A DNA stretch of 64,000 bases from Pseudohongiella sp. (GTDB taxonomy: Bacteria; Pseudomonadota; Gammaproteobacteria; Pseudomonadales; Pseudohongiellaceae), in NCBI RefSeq assembly GCF_011050365.1, contig NZ_DRFV01000007.1, positions 62,001-126,000 of the forward strand, given 5' to 3'. Positions within the stretch are counted from its first letter, which is position 1; the number at the start of each line of letters is the position of its first letter. The translations under genes and the position numbers were made by a program. Shown here piece by piece: positions 45,906-55,873 of the stretch. The notes beneath the pieces are model-generated. The model worked only from the letters and a program-made list of their open reading frames with translations, was not told the DNA's origin and searched no databases.

Positions 45906-48539
45906 TCAGAGCATTTTTCTGATTTCGTACAGCCATTCCAGTGCCTGACGGGGATTGAGCTCGTCCGGGTCAAGCTGGGCCAGGCGCTCCAGCGCCGGAT
46001 GCGCGGTGCTGGCAAACAGGTCGTTTTGCGCCGGTTTGACTGTCTGGGTGGCGGCGCGGCGGGGTGCCGTCCCGGGCGCTGACTCAGCGACGATGTCAGC
46101 GGCTGCTGACGCTGCCGGTATCACCTGCTGCTCCAGTTCCTGCAGCTTGGCGCGGGCGCTGTTGATCACCGCCGCCGGTATGCCGGCCAGTTGCGCCACC
46201 TGCAGGCCATAGCTCTGATTCGCCGGGCCCGGTTTGACGGTGTGCATGAACACGATGCCTTGCTGATGCTCGGTGGCGTCCAGGTGTACATTGCCGATAT
46301 TGTCCAGCAGCTCGGGCAGGGTGGTGAGTTCAAAATAATGCGTGGCAAACAGGGTCAGCGCGTTCAGGCGCCGGGCGATATACACCGCACTGGCCCAGGC
46401 CAGCGACAACCCGTCGAAGGTGCTGGTGCCGCGGCCGACCTCGTCCATCAGCACCAGGCTCTGCGCAGTGGCATTATGCAGAATGTTGGCGGTTTCGGTC
46501 ATTTCCACCATAAAGGTGGAGCGGCCGCCAGCCAGGTCATCGGAGGAGCCGATACGCGTAAAAATGCGGTCGATCGGTCCGATGCGCGCGGCGCTGGCCG
46601 GCACATGACTGCCGCAGAATGCCAGTAGCACGATCAATGCTGTCTGCCGCATGTACGTGGACTTACCGCCCATGTTGGGACCGGTGATGATCAGCATCTG
46701 CTGCGTGTCATCCAGTTGCGTATCGTTGGCGACAAACTGTTTTTCCAGCACTTGCTCGACCACCGGATGGCGGCCCTGTTCAATCCAGATACCGGGCTCC
46801 TCGCTGAGTTCGGGCTGCGCCCAGTTCAGGTTGAGGGCGCGCTCGGCAAAATTGCACAACACGTCCAGTTCGGCGAGGGCGGCGGCGCTGTCCTGCAGGG
46901 CACTGAGCTGTTCGGCGGTGGTTTCCATGAGGGCGTCGTACAGGGCTTTTTCCCGCGCCAGGGCTTTGCTGTTGGCGCTCAGCACCTTGTCTTCAAAGGT
47001 TTTTAATTCCGGGGTGATGTAACGCTCGGCGTTTTTCAGTGTTTGCCGGCGTTGATAATCGGCGGGCATTTCGCCGGCCTGTGCCTTGCTGACTTCAATA
47101 TAGTAGCCGTGCACGCGGTTATAACCGACCTTGAGTGTGCTCAGACCGGTACGCTGCTTCTCGCGGATTTCCAGATCAATCAGGTACTGCCCGGCGTTGG
47201 TGCTCAGGCCGCGCAGTTCATCCAGTTCGCTGTCATATCCGTCGGCGAGCACGCCGCCTTCGCGGATCACCACCGGCGGGTTTTCGATCAGCGCCCGGCT
47301 CAGCAGATCGGCCAGTGCCGGATAATCGGCAATCGTCTGCTGCAGTGTTTGCAGGCGTGGTGATGATGAGGATGCCACAATCGGCGCCAGTGTGTTTTGC
47401 AGCGACGGCAGCACACACAGGGCGTCGCGCAGGCGGGCCAGATCGCGGGGACGTGCGGAGCGCAGCGCCACGCGGGACAGGATGCGTTCGATATCGCCGA
47501 CGTTTTTCAGCAGCGGTTGCAGTTGTTCAAAGGCATAGTCGGTGCTCAGCGACGAGACCGCGTGCTGGCGTTGCTGCAGGGTTTCCCGGGTGCGCAACGG
47601 GCGGTGCAGCCAGCGGCTGAGCAGGCGGCTGGCCATGGCCGTGCAGGTGGCATCAAGCACTGACATCACGGTATTGGTGCTGCCGCCGGCCAGGTTGCGA
47701 TCCAGTTCCAGGTTGCGGCGGCTGGCGGCATCCAGGATCAGGGCATCAGCGGGTAACTCAACTTCGATGCGCTGGATATGCGGCAGTCCGGAACGCTGCG
47801 TGTCCCTGGCATAGGCCAGCAGACAACCGGCGGCCTGAATGCCCAGTGCCATGTCTTCGCAGCCGAAACTGCGCAGATCGCGGGTTTTGAAGTGTGAGGT
47901 CAGGGCGCGATAGCTGGTGTCGGTGTCGAACTCCCACACCGGGCGGCGGCGCAACCCGGCGCGGGCGGACAGTTCCGCGGGCAGGTTCAGTGCGTCGTTG
48001 ACCAGCAGTTCGGCCGGGCGAATACGTTCAATCTCTGCCAGCGCGGCTTGTTCGCTGTGTACTTCACAAAGCTGAAAGCGGCCAGCGCTGATGTCCATCC
48101 AGGCCAGACCATAGGTGTTCTGATAGCTGGTCAGAGCCAGCAGGATACAGTCGCTGCGCTCTTTCAGCAGCGCTTCGTCACTGACTGTGCCCGGCGTGAC
48201 AATGCGCACGACGGCCCGTTCTACCGGACCTTTGCTGGTGGCGGGGTCACCGATTTGTTCACAGATGGCCACCGAGCGGCCCAGCTCCACCAGTCGGGCC
48301 AGGTAGCGTTCGGCCGAATGGTAGGGCACACCACACATGGGAATGGGTTTGCCGTTGGAATTGCCGCGCGCGGTCAGGGTGATGTCGAGCAGGCCGGCGG
48401 CGTCAACCGCGTCCTGGTGAAACAGCTCGTAAAAGTCGCCCATGCGGTAGAACAGCAGGTTGTCCGGCTGCTCGGCTTTTAAGCGCAGGTATTGCTGCAT
48501 CATGGGGGTGTGCTGTTCGGTTTCGGTCTTGGTTTTCAC
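45906..48539 (-). CDS. mutS: DNA mismatch repair protein MutS
   Basis: This 877-residue protein begins at GTG 48539 and soon shows [20 protein letters not shown] followed by GDFYELF with the mismatch-probing Phe and Glu. Walker [16 protein letters not shown] lies near 620 and the Walker [17 protein letters not shown] near 695. The C-terminal tetramerisation helices are present. MutS recognises mismatches and recruits MutL. Length is slightly above that of E. coli (853). Confidence 0.97.
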   Translation of the reverse strand: MKTKTETEQHTPMMQQYLRLKAEQPDNLLFYRMGDFYELFHQDAVDAAGLLDITLTARGNSNGKPIPMCGVPYHSAERYLARLVELGRSVAICEQIGDPATSKGPVERAVVRIVTPGTVSDEALLKERSDCILLALTSYQNTYGLAWMDISAGRFQLCEVHSEQAALAEIERIRPAELLVNDALNLPAELSARAGLRRRPVWEFDTDTSYRALTSHFKTRDLRSFGCEDMALGIQAAGCLLAYARDTQRSGLPHIQRIEVELPADALILDAASRRNLELDRNLAGGSTNTVMSVLDATCTAMASRLLSRWLHRPLRTRETLQQRQHAVSSLSTDYAFEQLQPLLKNVGDIERILSRVALRSARPRDLARLRDALCVLPSLQNTLAPIVASSSSPRLQTLQQTIADYPALADLLSRALIENPPVVIREGGVLADGYDSELDELRGLSTNAGQYLIDLEIREKQRTGLSTLKVGYNRVHGYYIEVSKAQAGEMPADYQRRQTLKNAERYITPELKTFEDKVLSANSKALAREKALYDALMETTAEQLSALQDSAAALAELDVLCNFAERALNLNWAQPELSEEPGIWIEQGRHPVVEQVLEKQFVANDTQLDDTQQMLIITGPNMGGKSTYMRQTALIVLLAFCGSHVPASAARIGPIDRIFTRIGSSDDLAGGRSTFMVEMTETANILHNATAQSLVLMDEVGRGTSTFDGLSLAWASAVYIARRLNALTLFATHYFELTTLPELLDNIGNVHLDATEHQQGIVFMHTVKPGPANQSYGLQVAQLAGIPAAVINSARAKLQELEQQVIPAASAAADIVAESAPGTAPRRAATQTVKPAQNDLFASTAHPALERLAQLDPDELNPRQALEWLYEIRKML

Positions 48540-48837
48540 TTGCTGTTTGATCCTGGCCGGGCAATGATAATGAAGATGCGACAGAGTACCAAACCTCTGT
48601 CATCCAGAACAGTTGAAACGATGAGGCCGGGTGCTAAAGATTTGGCTGGTATTGGTGGGCAGAGCGGATTGGCTGCTGAGGGTGAGGGTCGTGTCAGACT
48701 TCCGTTCTGTTGGCTATGAGTTGTATCAGGCTGGCAGCTTTCCGGCGTGGGGTTTGCCACAATTCTTGTTATGATCCAGCTGTGTCCGATACCGGCATCG
48801 AAATAATTTATTCAAACAAGAGAAAAAGTAGGCGCTG
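48540..48837. other. Divergent intergenic region mutS / EamA transporter
   Basis: In this 298-base gap I see no convincing gene, terminator or long palindrome. It should contain the mutS and transporter promoters; a TTGCCA and a TATGAT at 48754-48775 are too close together (10 bases) to form one promoter. Confidence 0.4.
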
Positions 48838-49761
48838 ATGAAAACCTGGATGCTGCTGGCTTTGATTACTCTGTCGGAAGCTACCATTGGCGTTTTTGTT
48901 AAACTGACAGACGACCGCATTCCGGTTCAGACACTGACGTTTTACGCGTTCGTTTTTGCAACGGCGTTTCTGATGATAGCGATACCGCGAGCGAATAAAA
49001 AGGCGCTTCACTTGCCCCGTGGCAATTGGAAAGATACTGCTCTCATCGGGGCATTGATTGCAGGCCAAAGTGGCTTCTTCAACTATGCCATGACCCTGGT
49101 ACCCATTGCCAATGCGGTTATTTTCTGGAGCGTTGCGCCTTTCTTTACCTTCATTTTGTCCTGGTTTTTTCTGGGTGAAAAGGCGAAGAAAAGTTTTATT
49201 GTTATTTTCGCAATTGCCCTGACGGGGATTGTTATAGCCAAGCCGCTGCAGGAAGGTTACATGCTTGGCAATATGGTCGCGCTGGGTGTGGGTGCGATCT
49301 ATGCGGCCATGGTTACTTATATGCGCCATGAAGGCAAAACCGAAACCGGCAATGATATAGCCTGGTCTTTGCTGTTTGCGGCCCTGATCATGTTGCCTTT
49401 TGTGATCGTTGTCGGGCCCGGTGATGTCACCGGATTGATCCGCTATGAAAGTCTCGGTCTCTCCTTACCGGTGTTGCTCTGGGCCGCAGGACTGGGTCTG
49501 ATATCCATTGGGTTCGCCTATTTCGGCATCTCAATCGTGTTGAAATCGATTAGCGCCAATCTTTATTCGCTGGTTGATGTCATCGTCTCACCAGCGGTGG
49601 CGACTTTATTGGGGTTTTTGATATTCAACGAAGTTCCGTCATCCAGCATGCTTTACGGTGGCGTATTATTGCTCGGCGCAGGGGCCTGGTTGACACGTGA
49701 AATGTCCCGAAGCGATCCGGATCGTCCGGCCCATGCCTGTCACGTGCCATGTAAACGCTGA
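48838..49761 (+). CDS. EamA-family (DMT superfamily) transporter
   Basis: A 307-residue membrane protein has about ten hydrophobic segments arranged as two EamA repeats, the first with NYAMTLVPIANAVIFWSVAPFFTFILSWFFLGEK and the second with SANLYSLVDVIVSPAVATLLGFLIFNE. Members export or import amino acids, purines or other small metabolites; the substrate cannot be inferred. It is one of four accessory genes placed between mutS and pncC. It is convergent with the patatin gene and has no visible terminator. Confidence 0.9.
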   Translation: MKTWMLLALITLSEATIGVFVKLTDDRIPVQTLTFYAFVFATAFLMIAIPRANKKALHLPRGNWKDTALIGALIAGQSGFFNYAMTLVPIANAVIFWSVAPFFTFILSWFFLGEKAKKSFIVIFAIALTGIVIAKPLQEGYMLGNMVALGVGAIYAAMVTYMRHEGKTETGNDIAWSLLFAALIMLPFVIVVGPGDVTGLIRYESLGLSLPVLLWAAGLGLISIGFAYFGISIVLKSISANLYSLVDVIVSPAVATLLGFLIFNEVPSSSMLYGGVLLLGAGAWLTREMSRSDPDRPAHACHVPCKR

Positions 49762-49807
49762 ATCCATGGCTGCTGAAGATTGTTAATACACCGGGCGTGG
49801 CGACTGA

Positions 49808-50683
49808 TCATTCAGAGTCAATAGCGTCACGCGTAATTTTATAACCCAGCTTTATCATTTCTTCTGCCCGGTGGAACTCAAGCGCCTCACAGGCGTTGAC
49901 CGGGATTTCAATAAGTTTATCTGGTCGATAGGCTGCCATTTGATAACGTGCAATGCGATCCTGCATGGCCTCCAGCGAATTGCTTAATATATCAATGCCG
50001 GAGTCACTGTCTTCAGTTCTGGACTCCAGGCCGAAGCGTTCTTTGAAACCTTGCAGCCAACTCTGCGAACCTTGCTCACGATCCGTTGTTTTCTTTCCAT
50101 CAGGCAGACTCAACTCGTTGTTTTTTTCTCCATTTAAGGTAACCACTATCAGATGTGACGATCCTACCCTTACGATGGGGGCGATGGGGAGTGGGCTCAG
50201 AAGTCCGCCATCAACCAGGGTGCAACCATTCCGTGATACCGGCGTAAAAAAACCGGGTATGGCAATTGATGCCCGGATGGCATCAAAAAGAGGTCCGGTA
50301 TCCAGCCAAACTTCACGACGGTGTTCTATATCAGAAGCAACTGCTGAAAAAGTGATGTCCAATCGCTCAATGTCCTGATCACCAACCAGTTCACCCAGTT
50401 TTTCCATTAGACGGTCGCCCTTGAAAATTCCTGTTTTGGTGAACGAAAAATCCAGTAGCCCCCAGACATCTGTTGCACTTAGCCCAGTGGCCCATTTTTC
50501 GTAAACGTCAAGCTTGCCGGCAGCATAAAGTCCGCCGATCAAGGCACCGATGGAGCAGCCGCTCACGGCCTTGATATCATACCTGCCACTGTCATGAAGA
50601 GCCCGAATAACGCCTATATGAGCAAGGCCACGCGCACCGCCGCTGCCCAACACCAGAGCTACAGGTATCTTTTTATCGCTCAC
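49808..50683 (-). CDS. Patatin-like phospholipase family protein
   Basis: The 291-residue protein has the oxyanion-hole motif GSGGARGLAHIGV at 13-25, the nucleophile elbow GCSIG with Ser44, and the catalytic aspartate in VDGGLLSPLPI near 158. It resembles the RssA/YchK group of cytoplasmic patatin-like hydrolases. No signal peptide is seen. The substrate is probably an acyl lipid, but this is family inference. It is 82 bases downstream of the AraC-type regulator on the same strand. Confidence 0.92.
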   Translation of the reverse strand: MSDKKIPVALVLGSGGARGLAHIGVIRALHDSGRYDIKAVSGCSIGALIGGLYAAGKLDVYEKWATGLSATDVWGLLDFSFTKTGIFKGDRLMEKLGELVGDQDIERLDITFSAVASDIEHRREVWLDTGPLFDAIRASIAIPGFFTPVSRNGCTLVDGGLLSPLPIAPIVRVGSSHLIVVTLNGEKNNELSLPDGKKTTDREQGSQSWLQGFKERFGLESRTEDSDSGIDILSNSLEAMQDRIARYQMAAYRPDKLIEIPVNACEALEFHRAEEMIKLGYKITRDAIDSE

Positions 50684-50765
50684 TGGTCACCTCTGATTGG
50701 TAATCTTGTCCACCACGATACCATAGCGGCCGGGGAACAATACCATTCAGCTCTGGCTCATTGGC

Positions 50766-51704
50766 TTAAGGCCGACTAAATTGCTCCCGGTAGCGTTTCG
50801 GTGACACGCCGATGGCCTGCCTGAAATGGTGGCGCAGAATGGCAGCGTTGCCGAACCCGGAGCGTTCAGCCACTTTCTCCATATCGTGTCGCGAACTTTC
50901 CAGAAGTTGACGGGCGGCGTCCAGCCTTTGCGTGGTGATCCACTCTTTGGGCGACAGGCCAAACGTCCTTTTGAATCTCCGGTCGAATGTGCGTCGCGAC
51001 ATGCGCGCTTTGCGGGCAAAGTCGTTGATACTGATCGGTGAGCTGAGGTTCGTCACCGCCCAGTCCAGTGCTTCGGCAAACTGACCCGGTGTTTCTGGCA
51101 TGGGGGTTTCGACGAATTGCGACTGTCCCCCTTGGCGATGCGCCGATATGACCAGGCGGCGAGCGACATGGTTGGCCACACGGTAGCCATAATCCCCGCG
51201 AATGACCTCCATGCCCAGGTCGATTGCGGCGGCACTGCCCGCAGAGCAGCCGATGTTGCCGTCGTAGACATAAAGCACATCGTCCTCATACCGGATCAGC
51301 GGGTATAACGCTTTCAGTTGTTCCGCATAGCGCCAGTGGGTTGTTGCCTTGCGGTCATCAAGCAGCCCGAGTCCGGCCAGCAGGAACGCACCCGAACAGA
51401 AGGACAGAATCCGTTTGCCGGCCTTGAATGCAGACACCAGTTCTGAGCTGATCGGCGCGGGCACCGGCTTGCCGCTTGTGTCCCAGCTTGGCACGATGAT
51501 CATGGTGTAGTCGGCGAGGGTGGTGACCGGTTTGACCGCAAGGCTGATGCCGCCGGTGGCAACAAGGGGGGCAGTGGAGAATGCCACCACCTCGCATTGG
51601 TACCAATCCTTCAGGTCTGGCCGTGGCAGAGCGAAGAGCTCGACGGCGCAGCCCAGCTCAAACAACGCGATTTTGTCGTGAACCAGGATGGCAACATTAT
51701 GCAT
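50766..51704 (-). CDS. GlxA/FtrA-type AraC regulator with DJ-1/PfpI domain
   Basis: I choose ATG 51704 (GGAG 9 bases upstream) over GTG 51722. The 312-residue protein has an N-terminal DJ-1/PfpI domain with the elbow cysteine in ILSFCSGAFLLA near residue 103. It ends in a C-terminal AraC double helix-turn-helix (about 210-305) with MSRRTFDRRFKRTFGLSPKEWI and SGFGNAAILRHHFRQAIGVSPKRYR. Such regulators sense small metabolites through the first domain and activate nearby genes. It is divergent from the rhodanese gene, the likeliest target. Confidence 0.92.
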   Translation of the reverse strand: MHNVAILVHDKIALFELGCAVELFALPRPDLKDWYQCEVVAFSTAPLVATGGISLAVKPVTTLADYTMIIVPSWDTSGKPVPAPISSELVSAFKAGKRILSFCSGAFLLAGLGLLDDRKATTHWRYAEQLKALYPLIRYEDDVLYVYDGNIGCSAGSAAAIDLGMEVIRGDYGYRVANHVARRLVISAHRQGGQSQFVETPMPETPGQFAEALDWAVTNLSSPISINDFARKARMSRRTFDRRFKRTFGLSPKEWITTQRLDAARQLLESSRHDMEKVAERSGFGNAAILRHHFRQAIGVSPKRYREQFSRP

Positions 51705-51821
51705 GGGGAGAATCTCCGGCACGGGGTTGGCTGAATATATACGAACATTGTCTTACCGGCCAGTAGCAGAATGCGCCCCTGTGCTCGACAATACGCGTGA
51801 ACTCACAATGGAGGGTCTATC

Positions 51822-52211
51822 ATGTCATCAGCCGTTTCCCGTCCACCCGCAGCCGACAGCGCGGCAGCCCTGGCGCATTTTGAAGCACTGCTGCAGTTTG
51901 AGACAGACTGCTGGGATGTGCATCACGCCATCAGCAACAAGCGACAGGACTTTATTCTGCTGGATGTGCGTGGCGAGGACGATTATCGCGATGGTCACAT
52001 CCCGGCAGCGATCAATCTGCCCCATAGTCGGATCAACGCAGAAACTCTGACGCAATATGCCAACGACACACTTTTTGTTGTTTATTGTGCCGGCCCTCAC
52101 TGTAATGGTGCCGACAAAGCGGCCGTGCGACTGGCGCGGCTCAATCGGCCGGTGAAAAAGATGATCGGTGGTATCACAGGCTGGCTCGATGAACGCTTCA
52201 GTCTGGTGTAG
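51822..52211 (+). CDS. Rhodanese-like domain protein
   Basis: A single rhodanese domain of 129 residues has the active cysteine Cys89 in the loop VYCAGPHCNGADKAA and the preceding LLDVRGEDDYRDGHIPAAINLPH. A GGAGGG site lies before the ATG. Rhodaneses move sulfane sulphur; this small cytoplasmic form could detoxify thiols or cyanide or act as a sulphur carrier. It is transcribed away from the AraC/DJ-1 regulator, and this pairing of regulator and rhodanese suggests regulated expression. Confidence 0.9.
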   Translation: MSSAVSRPPAADSAAALAHFEALLQFETDCWDVHHAISNKRQDFILLDVRGEDDYRDGHIPAAINLPHSRINAETLTQYANDTLFVVYCAGPHCNGADKAAVRLARLNRPVKKMIGGITGWLDERFSLV

Positions 52212-52262
52212 GCGGCGGTTTGGTTAAAGCTGCGTTCGGTACTGGGAGCGTTGCAGGTGCAG

Positions 52263-52271
52263 TGTTACACT
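52263..52271 (+). promoter_or_regulatory. Extended -10 promoter element before pncC
   Basis: TGTTACACT forms an extended -10 (TGn plus TACACT). The expected start of transcription, about 7 bases downstream, coincides with ATG 52278, so pncC might have a leaderless mRNA. No -35 box at the right distance was found. Confidence 0.4.
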
Positions 52272-52277
52272 CGCGCC

Positions 52278-52841
52278 ATGGAACACGAGATCTACCAATT
52301 GGCGCAGCAGACCGGCGAGCAGGTGTTGGCCCGGGGGCTGCGTATGGCTACCGCCGAGTCCTGCACCGGCGGCTGGATTGCCCAGGCGGCAACAGCCGTG
52401 CCGGGGAGCTCGCACTGGTTTGACACCGGCCTGGTAACCTATTCCAATCACGCCAAGCAGCATTTCCTGGAAGTGCCGGGTAGCTATTTTGCCGGTCCTG
52501 AGGCGCCGGGTGCGGTCAGTCGGGAGACGGTGGAGGCGATGTCGCGTGGCATCCTGGCGGCGACCGGCGTGTCTTGCGCAGTGGCCACCAGTGGTATTGC
52601 CGGGCCGGATGGCGGCTCGGCGGACAAACCGGTAGGCACAGTCTGGATCGCGTGGGTGCTGAAGCTGCCGGGACAGTCCTCGCTGCGTCAGGAAACCCGG
52701 TGTTTTACCTTTGCCGGCGATCGTGAAGCGGTGCGGCGACAGAGTGTTATTGAGGCGTTTCGCGGGCTGCAGCGAATGCTGGAGGCCTTGCCCGACGACC
52801 CCGAAGCGCATTTTTCCGACACTGACAATAATACTGGTTGA
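52278..52841 (+). CDS. pncC: Nicotinamide-nucleotide amidohydrolase PncC (CinA C-terminal domain)
   Basis: The protein contains TAESCTGGWIAQAAT, GLVTYSNHAKQ, GAVSRETVEAM and SGIAGPDGGSADKPVGTVW, the CinA C-terminal family pattern. It deamidates nicotinamide mononucleotide to nicotinic acid mononucleotide, salvaging pyridine from NAD breakdown. ATG 52278 matches E. coli PncC; TTG 52251 would add nine residues. There is no proper Shine-Dalgarno site. It stands before recA as in most gammaproteobacteria, and the recA LexA box overlaps its stop. Confidence 0.94.
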   Translation: MEHEIYQLAQQTGEQVLARGLRMATAESCTGGWIAQAATAVPGSSHWFDTGLVTYSNHAKQHFLEVPGSYFAGPEAPGAVSRETVEAMSRGILAATGVSCAVATSGIAGPDGGSADKPVGTVWIAWVLKLPGQSSLRQETRCFTFAGDREAVRRQSVIEAFRGLQRMLEALPDDPEAHFSDTDNNTG

Positions 52842-52849
52842 ATATACAG
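52834..52849 (+). promoter_or_regulatory. LexA (SOS) operator upstream of recA
   Basis: CTGGTTGAATATACAG fits the 16-base LexA consensus CTG-N10-CAG with an AT-rich centre. It lies about 110 bases before the recA start and overlaps the pncC stop codon. This is the expected place for SOS control of recA and recX. A CCTGTACAGG palindrome at 52868-52877 is too short to be a second box. Confidence 0.85.
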
Positions 52850-52957
52850 TAAAGCTCTGCTTTAATACCTGTACAGGTTGACGGCAGAACAACCACCAAA
52901 TTCGTCCATATTTGACATTTTTAATACTTTCAAAACCTTAGCAACAGGATTTTACTC

Positions 52958-54022
52958 ATGGCAGAATCACAATCCCGCGATCCGAACAAGGAAAAAGCAC
53001 TGACAGCGGCACTGTCGCAGATCGAGCGTCAGTTTGGCAAAGGCTCCATGATGCGCCTGGGCGACAAGGGTCGCGAGGCCATACCGGCGATTTCCACGGG
53101 CTCGCTGGGCCTGGATATAGCGCTGGGCATTGGTGGTTTGCCGCGCGGCCGCGTTGTCGAAATTTACGGGCCGGAATCATCCGGTAAAACCACGCTGACG
53201 CTGCAGGTGATTGCCGAGTGCCAGAAAATGGGTGGCACATGCGCCTTTATCGATGCCGAGCATGCTCTGGATCCGATTTATGCCGGCAACCTGGGTGTCG
53301 ATGTAGAGAATCTGCTGGTCAGTCAGCCTGACACGGGTGAACAGGCGCTGGAAATCTGCGACATGGTTGTGCGCTCCGGTGCGGTTGACGTCGTGGTTAT
53401 TGACTCGGTGGCGGCGCTGACGCCGAAAGCGGAAATCGAAGGCGAAATGGGCGACAGCCATATGGGCCTGCAGGCGCGTCTGATGTCTCAGGCGCTGCGC
53501 AAGATGACCGGTAACATCAAAAATTCCAATACGCTGGTGATTTTCATCAACCAGATCCGCATGAAAATCGGTGTCATGTTCGGTTCGCCGGAAACCACCA
53601 CCGGTGGTAATGCGCTGAAGTTCTATGCCTCGGTGCGTCTTGATATTCGTCGCATAGGGTCGATCAAGGAAGGCGATGAGGTGGTCGGTAACGAGACCCG
53701 TGTCAAGGTGGTGAAGAACAAAGTGGCGCCGCCATTCCGTCAGACCGAATTCCAGATTTTCTACGGTAAGGGCATCTATCGTATGGGCGAGATCATTGAT
53801 CTGGGCGTTAAGCTGGGTCTGATCGATAAGTCCGGTGCCTGGTATGCCTATCAGGGTGAAAAGATTGGTCAGGGTAAAAAGAACGTGGCTATTTACCTTG
53901 AGGAAAATCCCGCTATCGCCAAGGAGCTGGAAGAACAGATTCGTTCGCAGTTGCTGGGCGGTGTGGCACCCGACGGTGCGCGCTCTGCTGAAGATACCAC
54001 CAGCGTCGCCGAGCTCGATTAA
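52958..54022 (+). CDS. recA: Recombinase RecA
   Basis: The 354-residue protein has the Walker A GPESSGKT near residue 70, Walker [13 protein letters not shown] near 143, loop L1 [16 protein letters not shown] and loop L2 [22 protein letters not shown]. It forms the filament for homologous recombination and stimulates LexA cleavage. The acidic C-terminal tail is short ([11 protein letters not shown]). A LexA box lies upstream; recX follows after 21 bases. Confidence 0.99.
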   Translation: MAESQSRDPNKEKALTAALSQIERQFGKGSMMRLGDKGREAIPAISTGSLGLDIALGIGGLPRGRVVEIYGPESSGKTTLTLQVIAECQKMGGTCAFIDAEHALDPIYAGNLGVDVENLLVSQPDTGEQALEICDMVVRSGAVDVVVIDSVAALTPKAEIEGEMGDSHMGLQARLMSQALRKMTGNIKNSNTLVIFINQIRMKIGVMFGSPETTTGGNALKFYASVRLDIRRIGSIKEGDEVVGNETRVKVVKNKVAPPFRQTEFQIFYGKGIYRMGEIIDLGVKLGLIDKSGAWYAYQGEKIGQGKKNVAIYLEENPAIAKELEEQIRSQLLGGVAPDGARSAEDTTSVAELD

Positions 54023-54043
54023 CAGCCTGCTATACTTTTCATT

Positions 54044-54544
54044 GTGAAAAACGAAGATCAGCTCAGCGAAAAGGAATTGACCACTGCGTTGCGGCGGCGT
54101 GCCATGGATTATCTGGCACGCCGCGAGCACAGTCGGTATGAGCTGCAATGTAAATTGCGGGAAAAGTTTGAGATCCCCGGTGATGCATTGATCAGCTCGG
54201 TGCTTGACAGGCTTGAGGCTGATAATCTGCTCAGCAATACCCGTTTTGCCGAATCCTATGTGCGCTCCCGCATCGGTCGGGGTTACGGTCCGCTGTACAT
54301 CCGTTACCAACTCAGGCAACGTCAGGTCGATTCTGTGCTGATCGATCAGGTATTGACGTTTGATGAGGATGAATGGGCAGATGTGTTGGCGGATGCGTTG
54401 GCAAAAAAGGTCGCCGATATGCCGGAGCGGGGTAGCAAACAATGGTTGAAATTGCAGCGCTTCAGTCAGTCGCGTGGTTTTAGCCTGTCACACTTCAACG
54501 CGGCCTGTCAGGAAAAATCGGCGGCAACAGCTAAATCTCAATAA
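54044..54544 (+). CDS. recX: Regulatory protein RecX
   Basis: From GTG 54044 the 166-residue, helix-rich protein shows the three-helix repeats of RecX (AMDYLARREHSRYELQCKL; VLDRLEADNLLSNTRFAESYVRSRIGRGYGPLYIRYQLRQRQV). It caps RecA filaments and limits their growth. It is the same length as the E. coli protein. The last 14 bases overlap the convergent truncated-globin gene. Confidence 0.94.
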   Translation: MKNEDQLSEKELTTALRRRAMDYLARREHSRYELQCKLREKFEIPGDALISSVLDRLEADNLLSNTRFAESYVRSRIGRGYGPLYIRYQLRQRQVDSVLIDQVLTFDEDEWADVLADALAKKVADMPERGSKQWLKLQRFSQSRGFSLSHFNAACQEKSAATAKSQ

Positions 54545-54992
54545 TTTGCGGCCGCAAGCCGGCGAGTCTTTCCAGTAAACGGTTCTGTGCGCTGATCGGC
54601 GTGCCTGCCTTGTCCATGGCGTCTATCAGGTCTTCCACCACCGCGTTGAACTCGGCTGAGTTGATGTCCATGCCCCGGTGCACCAGCACCATACTGTCAC
54701 CGGTGTATTCGCAAGGGCCATCGGCGATAAAGCAGAAGTGCTCAATGATTTTTTCCCGAAAGCGTTCAACATTGGAGTCAGCAAATCGATCAAACACGCG
54801 TGGGTCGTAGGCGATCTCCATGATGAAATTATCTGCGATCTGCTCGATGCCCGGCTCAGCGCCCAGCGCCTGATACAGGTTGTCATCCGCGCCTGATGGC
54901 TGCTGTATGGCACAGGCACTCAAGGTCAGAGCGGCGCACAGTAGCATGATGGTCAGCATTGCTTTTGATTTCATTAAACGGTTCTCGCTCAT
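54531..54992 (-). CDS. Group I truncated haemoglobin made as a lipoprotein
   Basis: The 153-residue product has a signal sequence with lipobox LSAC (Cys27, Ala at +2, so outer-membrane sorting is predicted). A group I truncated globin domain follows from LYQALGAEPGIEQIADNFIM through DPRVFDRF to the candidate proximal haem histidine His105 in LVHRGMDI. Truncated globins bind O2, NO or peroxide; nearly all are cytoplasmic, so a lipid-anchored form is unusual. It is the last gene after the cupredoxin and DUF3034 genes, whose stop codon overlaps its ATG. A second start, ATG 54974, would keep the signal sequence. Confidence 0.87.
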   Translation of the reverse strand: MSENRLMKSKAMLTIMLLCAALTLSACAIQQPSGADDNLYQALGAEPGIEQIADNFIMEIAYDPRVFDRFADSNVERFREKIIEHFCFIADGPCEYTGDSMVLVHRGMDINSAEFNAVVEDLIDAMDKAGTPISAQNRLLERLAGLRPQIIEI

Positions 54993-55873
54993 TACAGGTT
55001 GGCCTGCAGGGAGAAATACACTCCGCGTTGATCGGGTGCGCCGGCAATATCACCGAGGTCCACCCAGGCCGTTGTGAATGACAGGCGCTTGTTGGGGAAG
55101 TAGGCCAGAAACAGATCGCTGGCATTGTTCTCGGTCAGAGCTGACAGATTGTCCGGCTTTTGCCGCCACTCAAAACCGACTGCGACGCTGCGACTGATAA
55201 ACATCGCGCCGGCTACTTCCATATTCACCTGTCTGTCCTCATCATCGCCGCCGTAACCCAGAATGCCGAACTGGTTGCTATTGCCATAACGCAGATTGAC
55301 GTTCAGCAATGTGGTGCGGTGGCCAATGCCGTTGAGCCAGGCCCGGGCCACACTGAGCGTGTAGTCGGTACCACGGGTGTCGTCAGCGCCAACGGATAGT
55401 GCTACCGCTTCATCACGCAGTTCACCATGTTCAACACCTACGGTGATTTGCGGCAGGCCGTCATAAATAATATCGCCTGCGACCTTGTAGCGCAGAGCGA
55501 TGCGGTCCTGGCGAATCTGCAGATCGGCGGCTTTGATCAGAAAATCCTGCCGCGCATATGACAGTTCCAGCTTGTCGTGAACGTTGAAAGAACCGCCAAC
55601 TACATCCAGTTGATAATCATCGACCTGGGCCTGACTGGCAAACACAGTGCCGCCCAGTTGTCCGCTTTCTGCGTAGGAACTCAACGTGGCCCAGGGTGTC
55701 AGGCCGCCGCCGCCGGCACCACTGATACTGGACACGCCACCGGTTCCCTTGATTTTGCCAAAGCGCTTGTTCTGTGCCTCATCGGCGCTGGCGGCGACCG
55801 GCAATGTAACGGCCAGTGCGCCACTCAGAAGCAGTGTCAGGGCCAACGAGGAAAGCATATTGCTTTGACTCAT
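54992..55873 (-). CDS. DUF3034 family envelope protein
   Basis: This 293-residue protein has a signal peptide ending in VAASADE, a Gly/Ser-rich segment (GTGGVSSISGAGGGGLTPWA) that is the DUF3034 hallmark, and then alternating strand-like sequence ending in an aromatic-containing, Leu-terminated strand (GVYFSLQANL), as in outer membrane beta barrels. Function of the family is unknown. It is translationally coupled to the cupredoxin gene (overlap 55870-55873) and to the globin gene (one-base overlap), which argues that the three products act together in the envelope. Confidence 0.85.
   Translation of the reverse strand: MSQSNMLSSLALTLLLSGALAVTLPVAASADEAQNKRFGKIKGTGGVSSISGAGGGGLTPWATLSSYAESGQLGGTVFASQAQVDDYQLDVVGGSFNVHDKLELSYARQDFLIKAADLQIRQDRIALRYKVAGDIIYDGLPQITVGVEHGELRDEAVALSVGADDTRGTDYTLSVARAWLNGIGHRTTLLNVNLRYGNSNQFGILGYGGDDEDRQVNMEVAGAMFISRSVAVGFEWRQKPDNLSALTENNASDLFLAYFPNKRLSFTTAWVDLGDIAGAPDQRGVYFSLQANL

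Noticed and set aside
52868-52877. A second LexA box before recA
   Set aside because: CCTGTACAGG lacks the 10-base centre of a LexA operator; only the box at 52834-52849 fits.
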